Source of the DNA: Brachionus koreanus
Lineage: Eukaryota > Rotifera > Eurotatoria > Ploima > Brachionidae
Length of the DNA: 58,596 bases
Reading direction: 5' to 3'
NCBI GenBank assembly: GCA_016987375.1
Contig: PJRA01000030.1
Location: 264,937-323,532, forward strand
The notes below the pieces were generated by a model. That model saw only the letters and a list, made by a program, of their open reading frames with translations, made no database searches and had not been told where the DNA came from. Shown here in pieces: positions 1 to 9,725 of the stretch (position 1 is its first letter; each line of letters starts with the position of its first letter). The translations under genes and the position numbers were made by a program.

Positions 1-691
1 AAATTCTTTACATCAGAAAAAAAAACCAGAACTTAATATAATTTTTATTTTTTGAGATATTCGCTTTTAATTTTTGTCCATTTACTTTTGCATCATCCGT
101 TAATCAGAGATATCTTGTCATCTAAATTATTATTCTGAACAATTAGAACCAATGTATGCTTCACTATGTATAATTCCTTTTTTGGGCAACCGAAAGCTTT
201 GTTTTTTTCTTCAATATTTTTATTATTTATTAAAAATACAGTTTGGGTTTAAACCAAGACAATTTCGAACTTTTCTATCTTCAGCCTTGAAAATTACATT
301 TTTTTTTGAGGCAATATAGATTGATAAATTAAAAAAATATTTTAAAAAGTGAAAAATTTTTTGACTTACTTTAATTAAGCAATTACTCGACTTAAGTGTC
401 AAATTTTGAACTTAGGTCATAATTCGGTCGACCAAAATAATTAATTTTGGTTAACCCACTAATCAAGCTTTGGATCAGCACTATGCTTAGCTTTAAACTT
501 TATACTTATACTTTAAATATTTTGTTTTAAAGTTGCTTGAAAATGAAATCGAATGATAAATTTGATCTGAAAAAAATTGGTTTTAACTTAAATTCTAATT
601 ATAAATCCTAGTTGCTAAAAATACGAAAAATTTACATAATTCAAAGTTATAAAATTTATTTAATCTTTAATTTTGATGGCACAAAATTTGT
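1..691. other. AT-rich intergenic sequence
   Basis: No convincing gene is visible before the 3' end of the first channel gene. The stretch is A/T homopolymer-rich. The only structure I can support is a short copy of a dispersed repeat at 222-270, listed separately. Confidence 0.6.
222..270 (+). repeat. Dispersed repeat copy 1 (partner at 42449-42498)
   Basis: About 50 nt here align in the same orientation with 42449-42498 at roughly 80% identity by eye. The shared core is AGTTT, then GTTTAAACC or a close variant, then AGACA and GAA. A TTCAGCC block follows in both copies. The palindromic GTTTAAAC core also occurs near 42237. No coding capacity is seen and the family is unknown. Confidence 0.4.
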
Positions 692-2368
692 TTATTTAAG
701 ACACATTTTATTTAAGCAAATAAAAAAAATACTTATTAAAAATTCAATTATTTCCACAAACGTAAGCAAACTGATTCCAATAAAAAGACCTAGATTTCCA
801 CCGATATTGCCCAGAAGCGCTACTGGACTAATGGCAGGCGTTTCAGTTGTATATGTAGTTGCCAAATCGTCATAAAAAACATTAATCAAAACTGTGCTCT
901 TGGTAATCTCATTTTTATCAGTACCTTCTGGAAATCTGGACAAAATATCTGTCTGTTCGCTTAAATAGTTTCTGTAGTAGCGTGTGGGATAGCGTGAACT
1001 GGACGAAGTCATTTGAAAGCTATACGAATCGCATTCCAAGGGACATTGAGCACAATAGCTTGCACTAACCGAGCTAAAATAGTCTCCTCTTGAGTTGGAT
1101 ACACACTTTAAACTAGATATATTCTGACATATTGTTACATTTTGATAAATATTTGGCAAACTGCCATCTAAACATTTGCATTTTTCTAAAATAAACTCTT
1201 GCAAACAAAGTCTCAGGCAAATTTTTTGTCTATAAATTTTCAAATTTAACTTATTAAATATTGCTTTATAGAAAAAAGAATGAAAGCCATCAGGTGACTT
1301 TGTGTTTTTGACACACGTGCTAAAAGGTGCATCTAGTTTATGAAAAAATGAACGTTTTAGTCCAATATTAGTCTGAAAACCAGACGGAATATCCATTCCT
1401 TCATTGCTAATGATAGGCTTGACACTTTGATTGTGTACAACAACACGAGCTCCTGAATTTAGAATGAACTGACTCTGTGTTAAATCATAGCCTAGAAATA
1501 ATTCCAACTTAAAAGATTGGTCCGAGCCAGCTTCGTTAATTCGTTTAATTGGAACTTTGTTTCCGTGATTGTCGTAACCACTGTTGAATGTATAGCAGTT
1601 TACAAAGTCAAAATCATATGTCCAAACAAAATCGGACTGATTACAAGGCACATCATTGAAATAACAAGTCAACAGCATGTAATCGATGTGAAAGCCAAGC
1701 TTTTCAATTTTTTCCGCTGTAAGACTTGAATTTCCCTTTATAGATGACTTAATTAAAGTGTTTATTAACCTTGGACTAATGTTTATTTTGTTTACATCGC
1801 TAACATGAGATAAATTGTTTATGGAAAGCACTTGGTCAATATAATTTTGAGCTTTTCTTCGATCAAACGGATTCAAATTGCAAACAGTTACTGCTGGAAA
1901 TTCTATGGGACTATCTGTAGCAACTTGTTGATTTATCAATACCTCAAATAGAAGAAACGTTTGAACTATACCTACTATTGTGTATATGCAATAGCCTAAA
2001 CTGACTACAAAGCAAACAATCCAAATTATTTTTAGAAGTTTGTTTTGTACTCTTAGTATGTTTGGTATGCCATGGGTTTTGGTGCTCGAACCCCAATCTT
2101 TAAATATATGCTTAATCTTCTGTTTTGTGTTTACTTTGTTTGCCACAAAATTAGCTGCCAATGTTGTAGATTTAGAATTTACAGGATTTGCTTGGTGTAT
2201 TTGAAAATTGCTAGTTGAATATTTTTTGATTAAGTCTTGCTGATTTTCATAAAATTTAATCATTTCTTCTTTTTTTTCTGTTTCGAAATTTCTAATTTGA
2301 TTCTTAAATTGGACATAAAAATCAACTGAATTAGCTGAATAATCTGAATTTATTCGGTCTTTAGTCAT
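692..2368 (-). CDS. DEG/ENaC family sodium channel subunit (copy 1)
   Basis: The gene encodes a 558-aa trimeric, amiloride-type cation channel subunit of the plasma membrane (ASIC/FaNaC/pickpocket superfamily). The sequence shows the family layout. There is a cytoplasmic N-terminus with a His-Gly gating motif (H99-G100), then TM1 at about 111-136. After TM1 comes the FPAVTVCNLNP block, followed by a large Cys-rich ectodomain with CLRLCLQ and CPLECDS motifs. TM2 is at the C-terminus with selectivity-filter triplet Gly-Ile-Ser (531-533), and Gly520 sits at the degenerin position. The N-terminus is about 73 residues longer than in the two neighbours and is charged and helical-looking. The gene has no introns. 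A U-rich acceptor-like AG at 2393-2394 lies 24 nt before the ATG. It is head-to-head with copy 2. The ligand (peptide, proton or mechanical) cannot be read from the sequence. Confidence 0.93.
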   Translation of the reverse strand: MTKDRINSDYSANSVDFYVQFKNQIRNFETEKKEEMIKFYENQQDLIKKYSTSNFQIHQANPVNSKSTTLAANFVANKVNTKQKIKHIFKDWGSSTKTHGIPNILRVQNKLLKIIWIVCFVVSLGYCIYTIVGIVQTFLLFEVLINQQVATDSPIEFPAVTVCNLNPFDRRKAQNYIDQVLSINNLSHVSDVNKINISPRLINTLIKSSIKGNSSLTAEKIEKLGFHIDYMLLTCYFNDVPCNQSDFVWTYDFDFVNCYTFNSGYDNHGNKVPIKRINEAGSDQSFKLELFLGYDLTQSQFILNSGARVVVHNQSVKPIISNEGMDIPSGFQTNIGLKRSFFHKLDAPFSTCVKNTKSPDGFHSFFYKAIFNKLNLKIYRQKICLRLCLQEFILEKCKCLDGSLPNIYQNVTICQNISSLKCVSNSRGDYFSSVSASYCAQCPLECDSYSFQMTSSSSRYPTRYYRNYLSEQTDILSRFPEGTDKNEITKSTVLINVFYDDLATTYTTETPAISPVALLGNIGGNLGLFIGISLLTFVEIIEFLISIFFICLNKMCLK

Positions 2369-3008
2369 TTTTAATAAAACACAATAATTTATCTAAAACG
2401 ATAAGAAAAAAAATTGACTTTTAAGGAAACATTTTTAAATTACATCCTGTAAGAAAAAATCTTGTTTTCAATATTTGATTTAGAAGAAAAAATAAAAACT
2501 GTAAGATAAAAAATCTAACTTTTCTATCGTGCCAAATATTATTATTAAAATTATTTAAAAAAAATTTTGATGTTTTATCAACAAGTGGTTGATTTTTTAT
2601 TATTGAAGCACGAGACTTTTGAATAATTGATACAAAGAAAACAGTTATTAAATGCAATGCCTATTATGTTGAATTCAAATACTTAATATGTCGTTTAAAT
2701 AGACATTGATGTTTCATTAACTATATTAGAAGTTAGTTACGATTAGGCAAAAAATAGAAATAAATTAATTCATGATAAAGCAACAAGAAAATATTTTATT
2801 TAAATTATTGTTTAATCATTTAATTTGATAATTTGTTTTTTGTTTTTAAACAGGCATAAACAGTAACAATTTAGAAAATTAAAAAATTTCCTAATTATTT
2901 CTAATTTGTAAAATTTTATAAACTTTATTTGTTTAAGGCAAAAAAAAATGAGAGAAAAATAAGCAAATTCTAGAAAATATTGATTTTTAGACTTGAACAA
3001 TAAAAAAA
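2369..3008. promoter_or_regulatory. Divergent intergenic region between DEG/ENaC copies 1 and 2
   Basis: This 640-bp AT-rich spacer separates two oppositely transcribed channel genes and must hold both 5' regions. Acceptor-like AGs occur near each ATG (2393-2394 on minus, 2989-2990 on plus). No TATA box or palindromic operator stands out. A shared bidirectional promoter is an inference from geometry only. Confidence 0.35.
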
Positions 3009-4472
3009 ATGATAGATGAAAAGAACGATGCACAAGAAGAAATTAAAAGAAAATTTTCTGAATGGTGCAACAACTCGACCACACATGGTATCTCAAACAT
3101 AAATCGAGCTGACAACAAACTGGTCAAGTTAATTTGGTTGTTGTGTTTACTTGCAAGCTCTATATACTGCTTTTACTCAATTATAAACATAATTGTGTCT
3201 TATTTGTCTTATGGTGTGATAATAAACATAGATGTGGTCGATAAAGCGCCTATAGACTTTCCGGCAGTTACTGTTTGCAACCTCAATCCTCTAGATCGGC
3301 GTTTTTCTCAGACTTACATCGATAAAGTCCTGGCCAAGCACAATCTTTCTCATGTAAGTGACATCTCAAAAATAAACATCAATCCAAACACTGTTAAATA
3401 TTTGATTAAAGCAAATATTTTGGCAGATAAAAATTTATCGAGGCCAGAAATCCGCAAATTTGGTTTTGAAATCGATTTTATGCTTTTTAGATGCTTTTTC
3501 AATAATATTGAATGCAATGCTAGTGATTTTGTTTGGTTGTATGACTTTGATTATGGCAATTGTTTTACATTTAACAGTGGTTTTGACCAAAGAGGCAATA
3601 AAGTGCCAGTTCGAAAAATTAACGAGCCTGGCTCAGAAAGATCATTTAAATTAGAGCTTTTTTTAGGCGATGAGTTTAGCCAAGGTATTTGGATGCAGCA
3701 AAGTGGAGCCAAAGTAATAGTTCACAATCAAACAATAAATCCCTTAATTGAAGCAGAGGGACAAGAATTAGCCACTAATTATCAAACAGATATTGGTGTA
3801 ACTAGGTCATTTTTGACCAAGTTGGAACATCCTTACAGCAAATGTGTTAAACATATTTATTCACCTAATGGACATAAGTCGGAATTTTTCAAAGCAACTT
3901 TTGACATTTTGAACATGACCAGCTATCGTCAAAAAAACTGCATTCGGCTGTGTCTTCAGCGCTTCATTAAGCAATCATGTGGTTGTGTTGATCCGAAGCT
4001 TCCTAGCATTTATCCAGACGTAGAATATTGTGCAACACTTGATCTCCTTGATTGCGTTTCAAAAAGCAAGATTAAGTACTTAAAAAATACAGATAACTGC
4101 CCCGAATGTCCTGTTGAATGCGATTCAATCGATTACCATTTGACTGTTTCCAAGTCAAGGTACCCAACTGCTTACTACACTGATTATATAAGGTATCAGA
4201 CTGACTTAGTCACAAGATTTCCTAAGACTACAAAGGTGTCTGATAACCATATACAAAAAAATATAGTTTTAATTAATGTTTTTTATGATGATTTGGCCAC
4301 AAGTTTTATCAAAGAAATTCCAGAGGTGACTCCTGACGAGCTGTTTGGAACAATTGGGGGCAATTTGGGACTTTTCATTGGAATGAGTATGCTTAGTTTT
4401 GTTGAAATATTTGAAATTTTAATTGAAATTTTTTTAATTTATTTTAATAAGAAATTTTTGAAAAAAAATTAA
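3009..4472 (+). CDS. DEG/ENaC family sodium channel subunit (copy 2)
   Basis: This is a 487-aa channel subunit, most similar by eye to copy 1. It carries the HG motif at H26-G27, TM1 at about 38-63, the FPAVTVCNLNPLDRR block after TM1 and conserved ectodomain cysteines (CIRLCLQ, CGCVDPKLP, CPVECDS). TM2 contains a Gly-Met-Ser filter (458-460), and Gly447 is at the degenerin position. The C-terminal tail is short and Lys-rich. The ATG is supported by in-frame homology with copy 1 directly downstream, and by an acceptor-like AG (2989-2990) 18 nt upstream. There are no introns. Copies 1 and 2 could assemble as a heterotrimer given shared position and similarity, but that is inference. Confidence 0.93.
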   Translation: MIDEKNDAQEEIKRKFSEWCNNSTTHGISNINRADNKLVKLIWLLCLLASSIYCFYSIINIIVSYLSYGVIINIDVVDKAPIDFPAVTVCNLNPLDRRFSQTYIDKVLAKHNLSHVSDISKININPNTVKYLIKANILADKNLSRPEIRKFGFEIDFMLFRCFFNNIECNASDFVWLYDFDYGNCFTFNSGFDQRGNKVPVRKINEPGSERSFKLELFLGDEFSQGIWMQQSGAKVIVHNQTINPLIEAEGQELATNYQTDIGVTRSFLTKLEHPYSKCVKHIYSPNGHKSEFFKATFDILNMTSYRQKNCIRLCLQRFIKQSCGCVDPKLPSIYPDVEYCATLDLLDCVSKSKIKYLKNTDNCPECPVECDSIDYHLTVSKSRYPTAYYTDYIRYQTDLVTRFPKTTKVSDNHIQKNIVLINVFYDDLATSFIKEIPEVTPDELFGTIGGNLGLFIGMSMLSFVEIFEILIEIFLIYFNKKFLKKN

Positions 4473-4935
4473 AGCTTTGTTTTTTTATTTTAAATCGAAT
4501 TTTTAGAAATAAAAAAAAATTGAATTTTTTTTAATCACTTAAAATAATTAATTTTTTTTTTAGTCTTTAATTTTAATTAATTTATTAAATTTTAAATTCT
4601 AATTCACAGTTTAATCGCTGTTTTTTAATTAAAAAAAAATTGTTTTTTTCAAATAAAAAAAATTAAACTTTAATTTTTTTAAGAATTTTTTCTGATTAAA
4701 TAAATAAATTAAGAAAAAAAGAAAATAATGATTTTTTGCCATATTGATTTTCTAGTTAACTAGAAAATTTTGTTGAAATTTTGTTTTTATTGCTTACTCG
4801 TTATTGAATTTGTTGATTGAAAAAGTCAAATGTTTAGTTTAATTTCATTTCCAGAGCATGTAATTAATTAAAAATAAAAGATTGTTTTTATTTAGAAAAA
4901 AAAATCACTTTTTTTGACAGAAGACTAAAAATAAA
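4473..4935. other. Intergenic spacer between DEG/ENaC copies 2 and 3
   Basis: 463 bp of A/T runs with no gene. A pyrimidine-rich acceptor ending in gacag (AG at 4919-4920) lies 15 nt before the copy 3 start codon. The tight tandem spacing would allow polycistronic transcription resolved by trans-splicing, but nothing here proves it. Confidence 0.4.
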
Positions 4936-6333
4936 ATGTCAAATATTAAGCAATATACCATAGAATGGATAAATGAGTCTTCGATCACGGGCTTATCGAA
5001 TATTAAACGAACAAAATTCAAAATAATCAAAATTTTATGGATAATTTGTTTAATTGGTAGCCTGGCTGGTTGTTCACGAATCATTATTGATCTGATCCTT
5101 AGATATTTAAAATTCAGTGTAAACGTGTCACTCAAGATTAAATCAGCATCATCTCAAGACTTTCCAGCCGTCACATTTTGTAATTTAAATCCATTTGATC
5201 TAAGCAAGTCTAATAAAATTTTAGACACAATTTTGACGCAAAATAATCTCAGCAATTACTCTGACCCGCAATTGGTTCGAACTTTGGTTAAATCGAATAT
5301 AGCTAGCGGCTTTATTCACAAAGATTCAATGGGTTTTACTCTTAAAGACATGCTCTTGAGCTGTTTTTTTAATGATCAAACATGTAGCTATTCTGATTTT
5401 GTTCCATTTTATGACTTTGATTACGTTAATTGTTTTACATTTAACAGTGGTTTTGACACAAGTGGAAAAAGAATACCGATAAAAAAAGTAAATCTTCAGG
5501 CAACTGACTTGAGTCTCAAATTGGAGCTTTATCTTGGCCTAGACAAGGCCAATTTGACAAGATTTGTAACAAACAGTGGAGGCCGGATAGTGGTTCATAA
5601 TCAAAGCGAAATTCCAATCATATCTAGCGAAGGTATTGATGTAGCAACCGGGTTTCAGAACAACATTGCTATTAAAAAATATTTTGAGCACAAACTTCCG
5701 TATCCATATAGTAGCTGCATTAAAAATGTCAAATCTATAGACAGCTTTGACTCTCGGCTCTACCGGGCCATTTTTAACAAGCTTAACATGACAGTTTATA
5801 GACAAAAAATATGCTTTAGACTCTGTTTGCAAGATTATATTCTAAAAATGTGCAATTGTTTGGATGGAAGCTTGCCAAACATATATCAAAACTTGTCAAT
5901 TTGTCAAAATCTGAATACAATTAAATGTATGATAGATGCAAGGAATAGCTACTACAGTAGTGGCTATAAATGTGAAGAATGTCCTATGTCATGTGATTCA
6001 GTATTCTATACTAAATATGTTTCATATTCACGATACCCGACATATTATTACTTGGACTATATAGAGAACAATACAGACATTTTGAAAAAATTTAACGAAT
6101 ACTATAATGAGGGAAATTTTTCTCGATCAACTCTAATAGCTAATATATTTTACGAAGATTTGGACTATTCTGTTTCAGAACAAGTGGCTGCTATTTCCTT
6201 TGATTATTTAATTAGTAATATTGGGGGCAATTTGGTACTTTTTTTAGGTGTGAGTGTTTTAAGTGGTCTCGAGCTCGCCGAGTACGCTATTCAAGCTGCT
6301 ATTTTTGCGTTTAAATTTTTGAAAAAAAAATGA
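4936..6333 (+). CDS. DEG/ENaC family sodium channel subunit (copy 3, divergent)
   Basis: This 465-aa subunit has the full family architecture. TM1 lies at about 30-55, followed by the FPAVTFCNLNPFD block. The ectodomain has the CFRLCLQ and CPMSCDS motifs. TM2 has a Gly-Val-Ser filter (438-440). It departs from its neighbours at gating positions. The N-terminal His-Gly motif reads Thr18-Gly19. The degenerin-site residue is Ser427 rather than Gly. The conserved Gly of the pre-filter GGNLGLF block is Val (GGNLVLF). The reading frame is intact with no stops, so it is unlikely to be a pseudogene. It may be a modulatory subunit or have altered open probability, which is inference. It is intronless, with an acceptor-like AG 15 nt before the ATG. 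Confidence 0.91.
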   Translation: MSNIKQYTIEWINESSITGLSNIKRTKFKIIKILWIICLIGSLAGCSRIIIDLILRYLKFSVNVSLKIKSASSQDFPAVTFCNLNPFDLSKSNKILDTILTQNNLSNYSDPQLVRTLVKSNIASGFIHKDSMGFTLKDMLLSCFFNDQTCSYSDFVPFYDFDYVNCFTFNSGFDTSGKRIPIKKVNLQATDLSLKLELYLGLDKANLTRFVTNSGGRIVVHNQSEIPIISSEGIDVATGFQNNIAIKKYFEHKLPYPYSSCIKNVKSIDSFDSRLYRAIFNKLNMTVYRQKICFRLCLQDYILKMCNCLDGSLPNIYQNLSICQNLNTIKCMIDARNSYYSSGYKCEECPMSCDSVFYTKYVSYSRYPTYYYLDYIENNTDILKKFNEYYNEGNFSRSTLIANIFYEDLDYSVSEQVAAISFDYLISNIGGNLVLFLGVSVLSGLELAEYAIQAAIFAFKFLKKK

Positions 6334-7236
6334 TTAAGACATTCGATTTAAAAGATACTCAAAATGAAGTTAATTAAATTTATTTGGAAATTCTTGTTTT
6401 TCAGGACATGTCTAATAGTTTTGAATGAAATTAATTGAAAAATGAAAATAATTATTTTTTAAACATTTCGGAAATTTAAACTTTTTCAATTAATTTTAAG
6501 TTAAATTAAAAAATTTTAAGTATAAATTTTATTTATTTTTTTTTTAAGCAAGAATTTATTTTTAAATAAAAATATGCTACAAAATTCATGTTGTTTATAA
6601 AAATTTAATGCGTTTTTCAACTAAAGGATCTTTAGATAGTAATTTTGACTATCTTTTTAGATATCACATAATTTTTATTTAACCTGAAAATTTTCATGAA
6701 TGTTTATAAAATAAGTTTTTAAAATATTTGGCTTTGACTTTAACAGTTGAAAAGTAGATTTGATTATAAGAAAATTATTTAAAATGAATCTTGTAATCAA
6801 AACTCGGCTAGAACAAGAAAATAGTTCATATAAGGTCCATGTCACTAACAAATGAGCCTGATTTTGCAAAAATTAGAAAATTTTTCTCAAAAATTCTTTT
6901 ATCTTGAGTTCTATTTTGTTTTTCTTCTCATTAAATTTGTCAAATTGTATTTCAGCAAAATTTTAAAAAAATAATCTTATCCAAGATGATAAGTTGAAAA
7001 AATTTTGAAAAAAAGCACAAAATAAAGCACCAAAAATCCCCTGCTGTTTTAGATTGTTTAAGTAAAATTTTTAATTTACTAATCTTGATAATTCTTTTTT
7101 GATAGAAGTAATAAGAAATTTGGCTGACTATTTTTTTAATTAAATTTATTTAAAATTTAGTAATCTAAAATAAAAATCTTCAAATTTCAATCCTTTTTTA
7201 TCTAAAATTTTAATTTAATCTAAATAAGCTTTTTGG

Positions 7237-7377
7237 TTATTGTAAAGAAACAATCTTTTTCATTACATAAAAAACTCTCTCCTTAATGTTCTCATTAAAC
7301 CCTACTGATCTTACACGTCTCCTTACATGGGAAAAATCACGAGCTAATTCTTCAAACTGACGACCAACAATATTTAA
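7237..7377 (-). other. Coding-like fragment of unknown origin
   Basis: On the minus strand 46 codons are open and end in TAA at 7237-7239. The sequence is less A/T-rich than its surroundings and encodes a charged, helical-looking peptide (for example EELARDF, VRRRVRS, KERVFYVMKK). There is no start codon and no obvious upstream splice acceptor. It could be an eroded last exon or transposon debris. I do not recognise the family. Confidence 0.22.
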
Positions 7378-8226
7378 TCATTCAAATTTAAAAATGCCTA
7401 ATTGTGAAAAAAATTTGATGATGACCCAAATATGATATAAAAGTGAAATTTATAGGATTTAAAGCATTTTTTTTTCTAGTTTCTAAAATTCATATTTTTT
7501 CTGAAACTTACTATCAAAATTTATCACTCTGGCCTTTTAATTGACCTCTTGTTACGACCGATGTTGTCCTCATATGACACCATTAATGTGCTGCTAGTTT
7601 AATATACCATTTTATTGAGAATTTTTTACTGATTAAAATAAGCCATTGATTGTTTTTTTCCGTCTAGTTTTCAAGCAAATATGACTTAAAAACACAAAAA
7701 AATGGCCAGTCTTCCAAAATCTAATAAACTTGGGTCTATGTTTTTTTCTTGTAATACTTTTGATCTTTAAAAGGTATTATCCTCAATTTTTGTACGCTTA
7801 TGTAATTAAATTTTAAATTTAAATAAATATCTTAATGAAATAAAATCTTTATTTTAAGTACTGATTTTAAGTCTTTTTAAAGTCTTAATACTAAATTTTC
7901 TTAAGTTAATAATTTCGGATGGACAAAGAAAAAGTTACGTATTGATATAGTTAGTTTAAAAGCTCAGAGTTTCTACTTTATTTTGATATATAAAATTTAA
8001 TAGTTGTCTAATAAATTTAGGAAAAAAATTGAAAAAATCTTTTTTCTATTAAGATTTTTCTATTAAAAAAAATCTTTTTTAAAAAACTATTTTCTTTTGC
8101 TCATGAAGTTTTATAATTGAATTTATGATTATTTTAAAAATTTACAAAAATTCAATTTAAATAAAATTTTTATTTAAAAATAAATTGGACGTCCAAAACT
8201 GGCAAGTCAAAATCTAAATCATAATT

Positions 8227-8417
8227 ATGGCTTCAAAAGTTTCTAGAAAAAATTTTTATCGTTGGACCAAAGGCTTCAAAGAAAATGGAAAATTCTTCCA
8301 AATCCTCGCCAGGTCGCCCATGTTCCGTTACCAATTATTTAAATAAAAACAAAGTTAAAAGATTGGCTCAGCAATTTTCAGGAAGACAGATCGCTACTAA
8401 ATATTCCATCATCCTTT
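8227..8417 (+). pseudogene. Tc1/mariner transposase N-terminal relic (frameshifted)
   Basis: Frame 1 reads FYRWTKGFKENGKF, matching the end of the helix-turn-helix region of Tc1-type transposases (VYRxxKRFKExG pattern). The next frame then reads SSPGRPCSVT followed by KVKRLAQQFSGRQIA. This resembles the GRPR linker and second helix-turn-helix of the same family. The two halves are separated by a +1 frameshift near 8285, so this is a decayed copy. No DDE/DDD catalytic core is visible nearby. The assignment rests on motif pattern and order only. Confidence 0.5.
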
Positions 8418-9725
8418 ATTTTTTTTTATACTCAAATTTTTAAATCTTAATGTAAATTTTTTTTGACATTAGATATTGAAAATTTTGAAATTATACGAAT
8501 CTAATTATATGAAAAAATAATTTTCAAATTTAAAAGAAAAAAAAATTTTGTTTCAATTTTCGTTCAATTTATAGAAAAAATTAAAGGTTCAAAAAACTGG
8601 TCTTCTAATGTTAAAATAACAAGAAATTGATATTTTTTTTTGTTGATAGATCTTAACGATATAGATCTGATAGATTGTTTTTCTAACCATTATTTAAAAT
8701 TTAGGCAATTATAGCCTAGAGTTCAAGGCATAGTGAATTTTGAAAAAAATATAAAAAATTTTTAAATTGGAGCAACTTTTTTTAGTTTAAGTACAAATCT
8801 CGTTCTACTAAACTAATAAGCTGATTCAAATATTGTGTTTGCAGGAATTCTGCAAAATATTAATTGGAAAATTATTAAAATTATATTACATAGTTTTTAC
8901 AATATATTGGAAACTTGGAATAAAACTATCTTTTTAGACAAATGTTAATAAGTTTATAAAAACTTGTTTCATTTAAAGTCTTAACTGCTTTTGATCTATT
9001 TACTAAATCAGATAATGTTTTTAGAAAAAGTTTGAGTTAGTAGATTTTGTTAAGTGCAAGCCAAATTTTAAAATCGAAATATATAAAAAATATTTTTAAA
9101 ATGTATATAAAATTTTGCTTAGAAAATAATTAAATTTTGTTATTATTAAAAATAAAATAATTTAAAATATAGCGTAATAAGACACTATTATGGTTAATTT
9201 GATCTGCAAGGCAGAAAATAAATCAAAATAACTTTTTAAATTTTAGTAAGCATTTCTTCAGATATTCTTTATATATTAGAAGAAAATTTAAAGATATTTT
9301 CTTCAAGTTTCTTAACCAAAAATATTTTTCCGAAAAAATCTCTACGATTTATTTAAAAAATAAAGAAATGTTAATGAAATTTTAAAGATCTTTTAAAAAC
9401 CTTCAATAAACCTACAGTAATGCATTGACTGGGACTATTGTCTATATAAAATCAGTAATGAAGAAAAATAGTATTTTGGGACGCTGAAGCTTTTCAAAAG
9501 AAGGTCAAATTTAAAAAATTCTAACAGACTATGATTCAAAAAATATATAATATCTGGATTTATCAATCATGATTATCCCATTTTTTGGTTTATTTATTTT
9601 TACATCTTACATCTAAGGAAATCCGTCTATTTTTATTCAATTTTATTTAGTAATTTATCTCTATTAATTTAAAATTTAAGATTATAATAGATTTTTTTTT
9701 TTTAATGAAAAAAAAAATAGAAATT

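Larger units (their letters stand above)
6334..9725. other. 3.4-kb AT-rich intergenic region with transposon debris
   Basis: No intact gene is visible. Two stretches stand out by composition: a coding-like fragment at 7237-7377 (minus) and a Tc1-type transposase relic at 8227-8417 (plus), each listed separately. The rest is homopolymer-rich A/T sequence. Confidence 0.55.
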
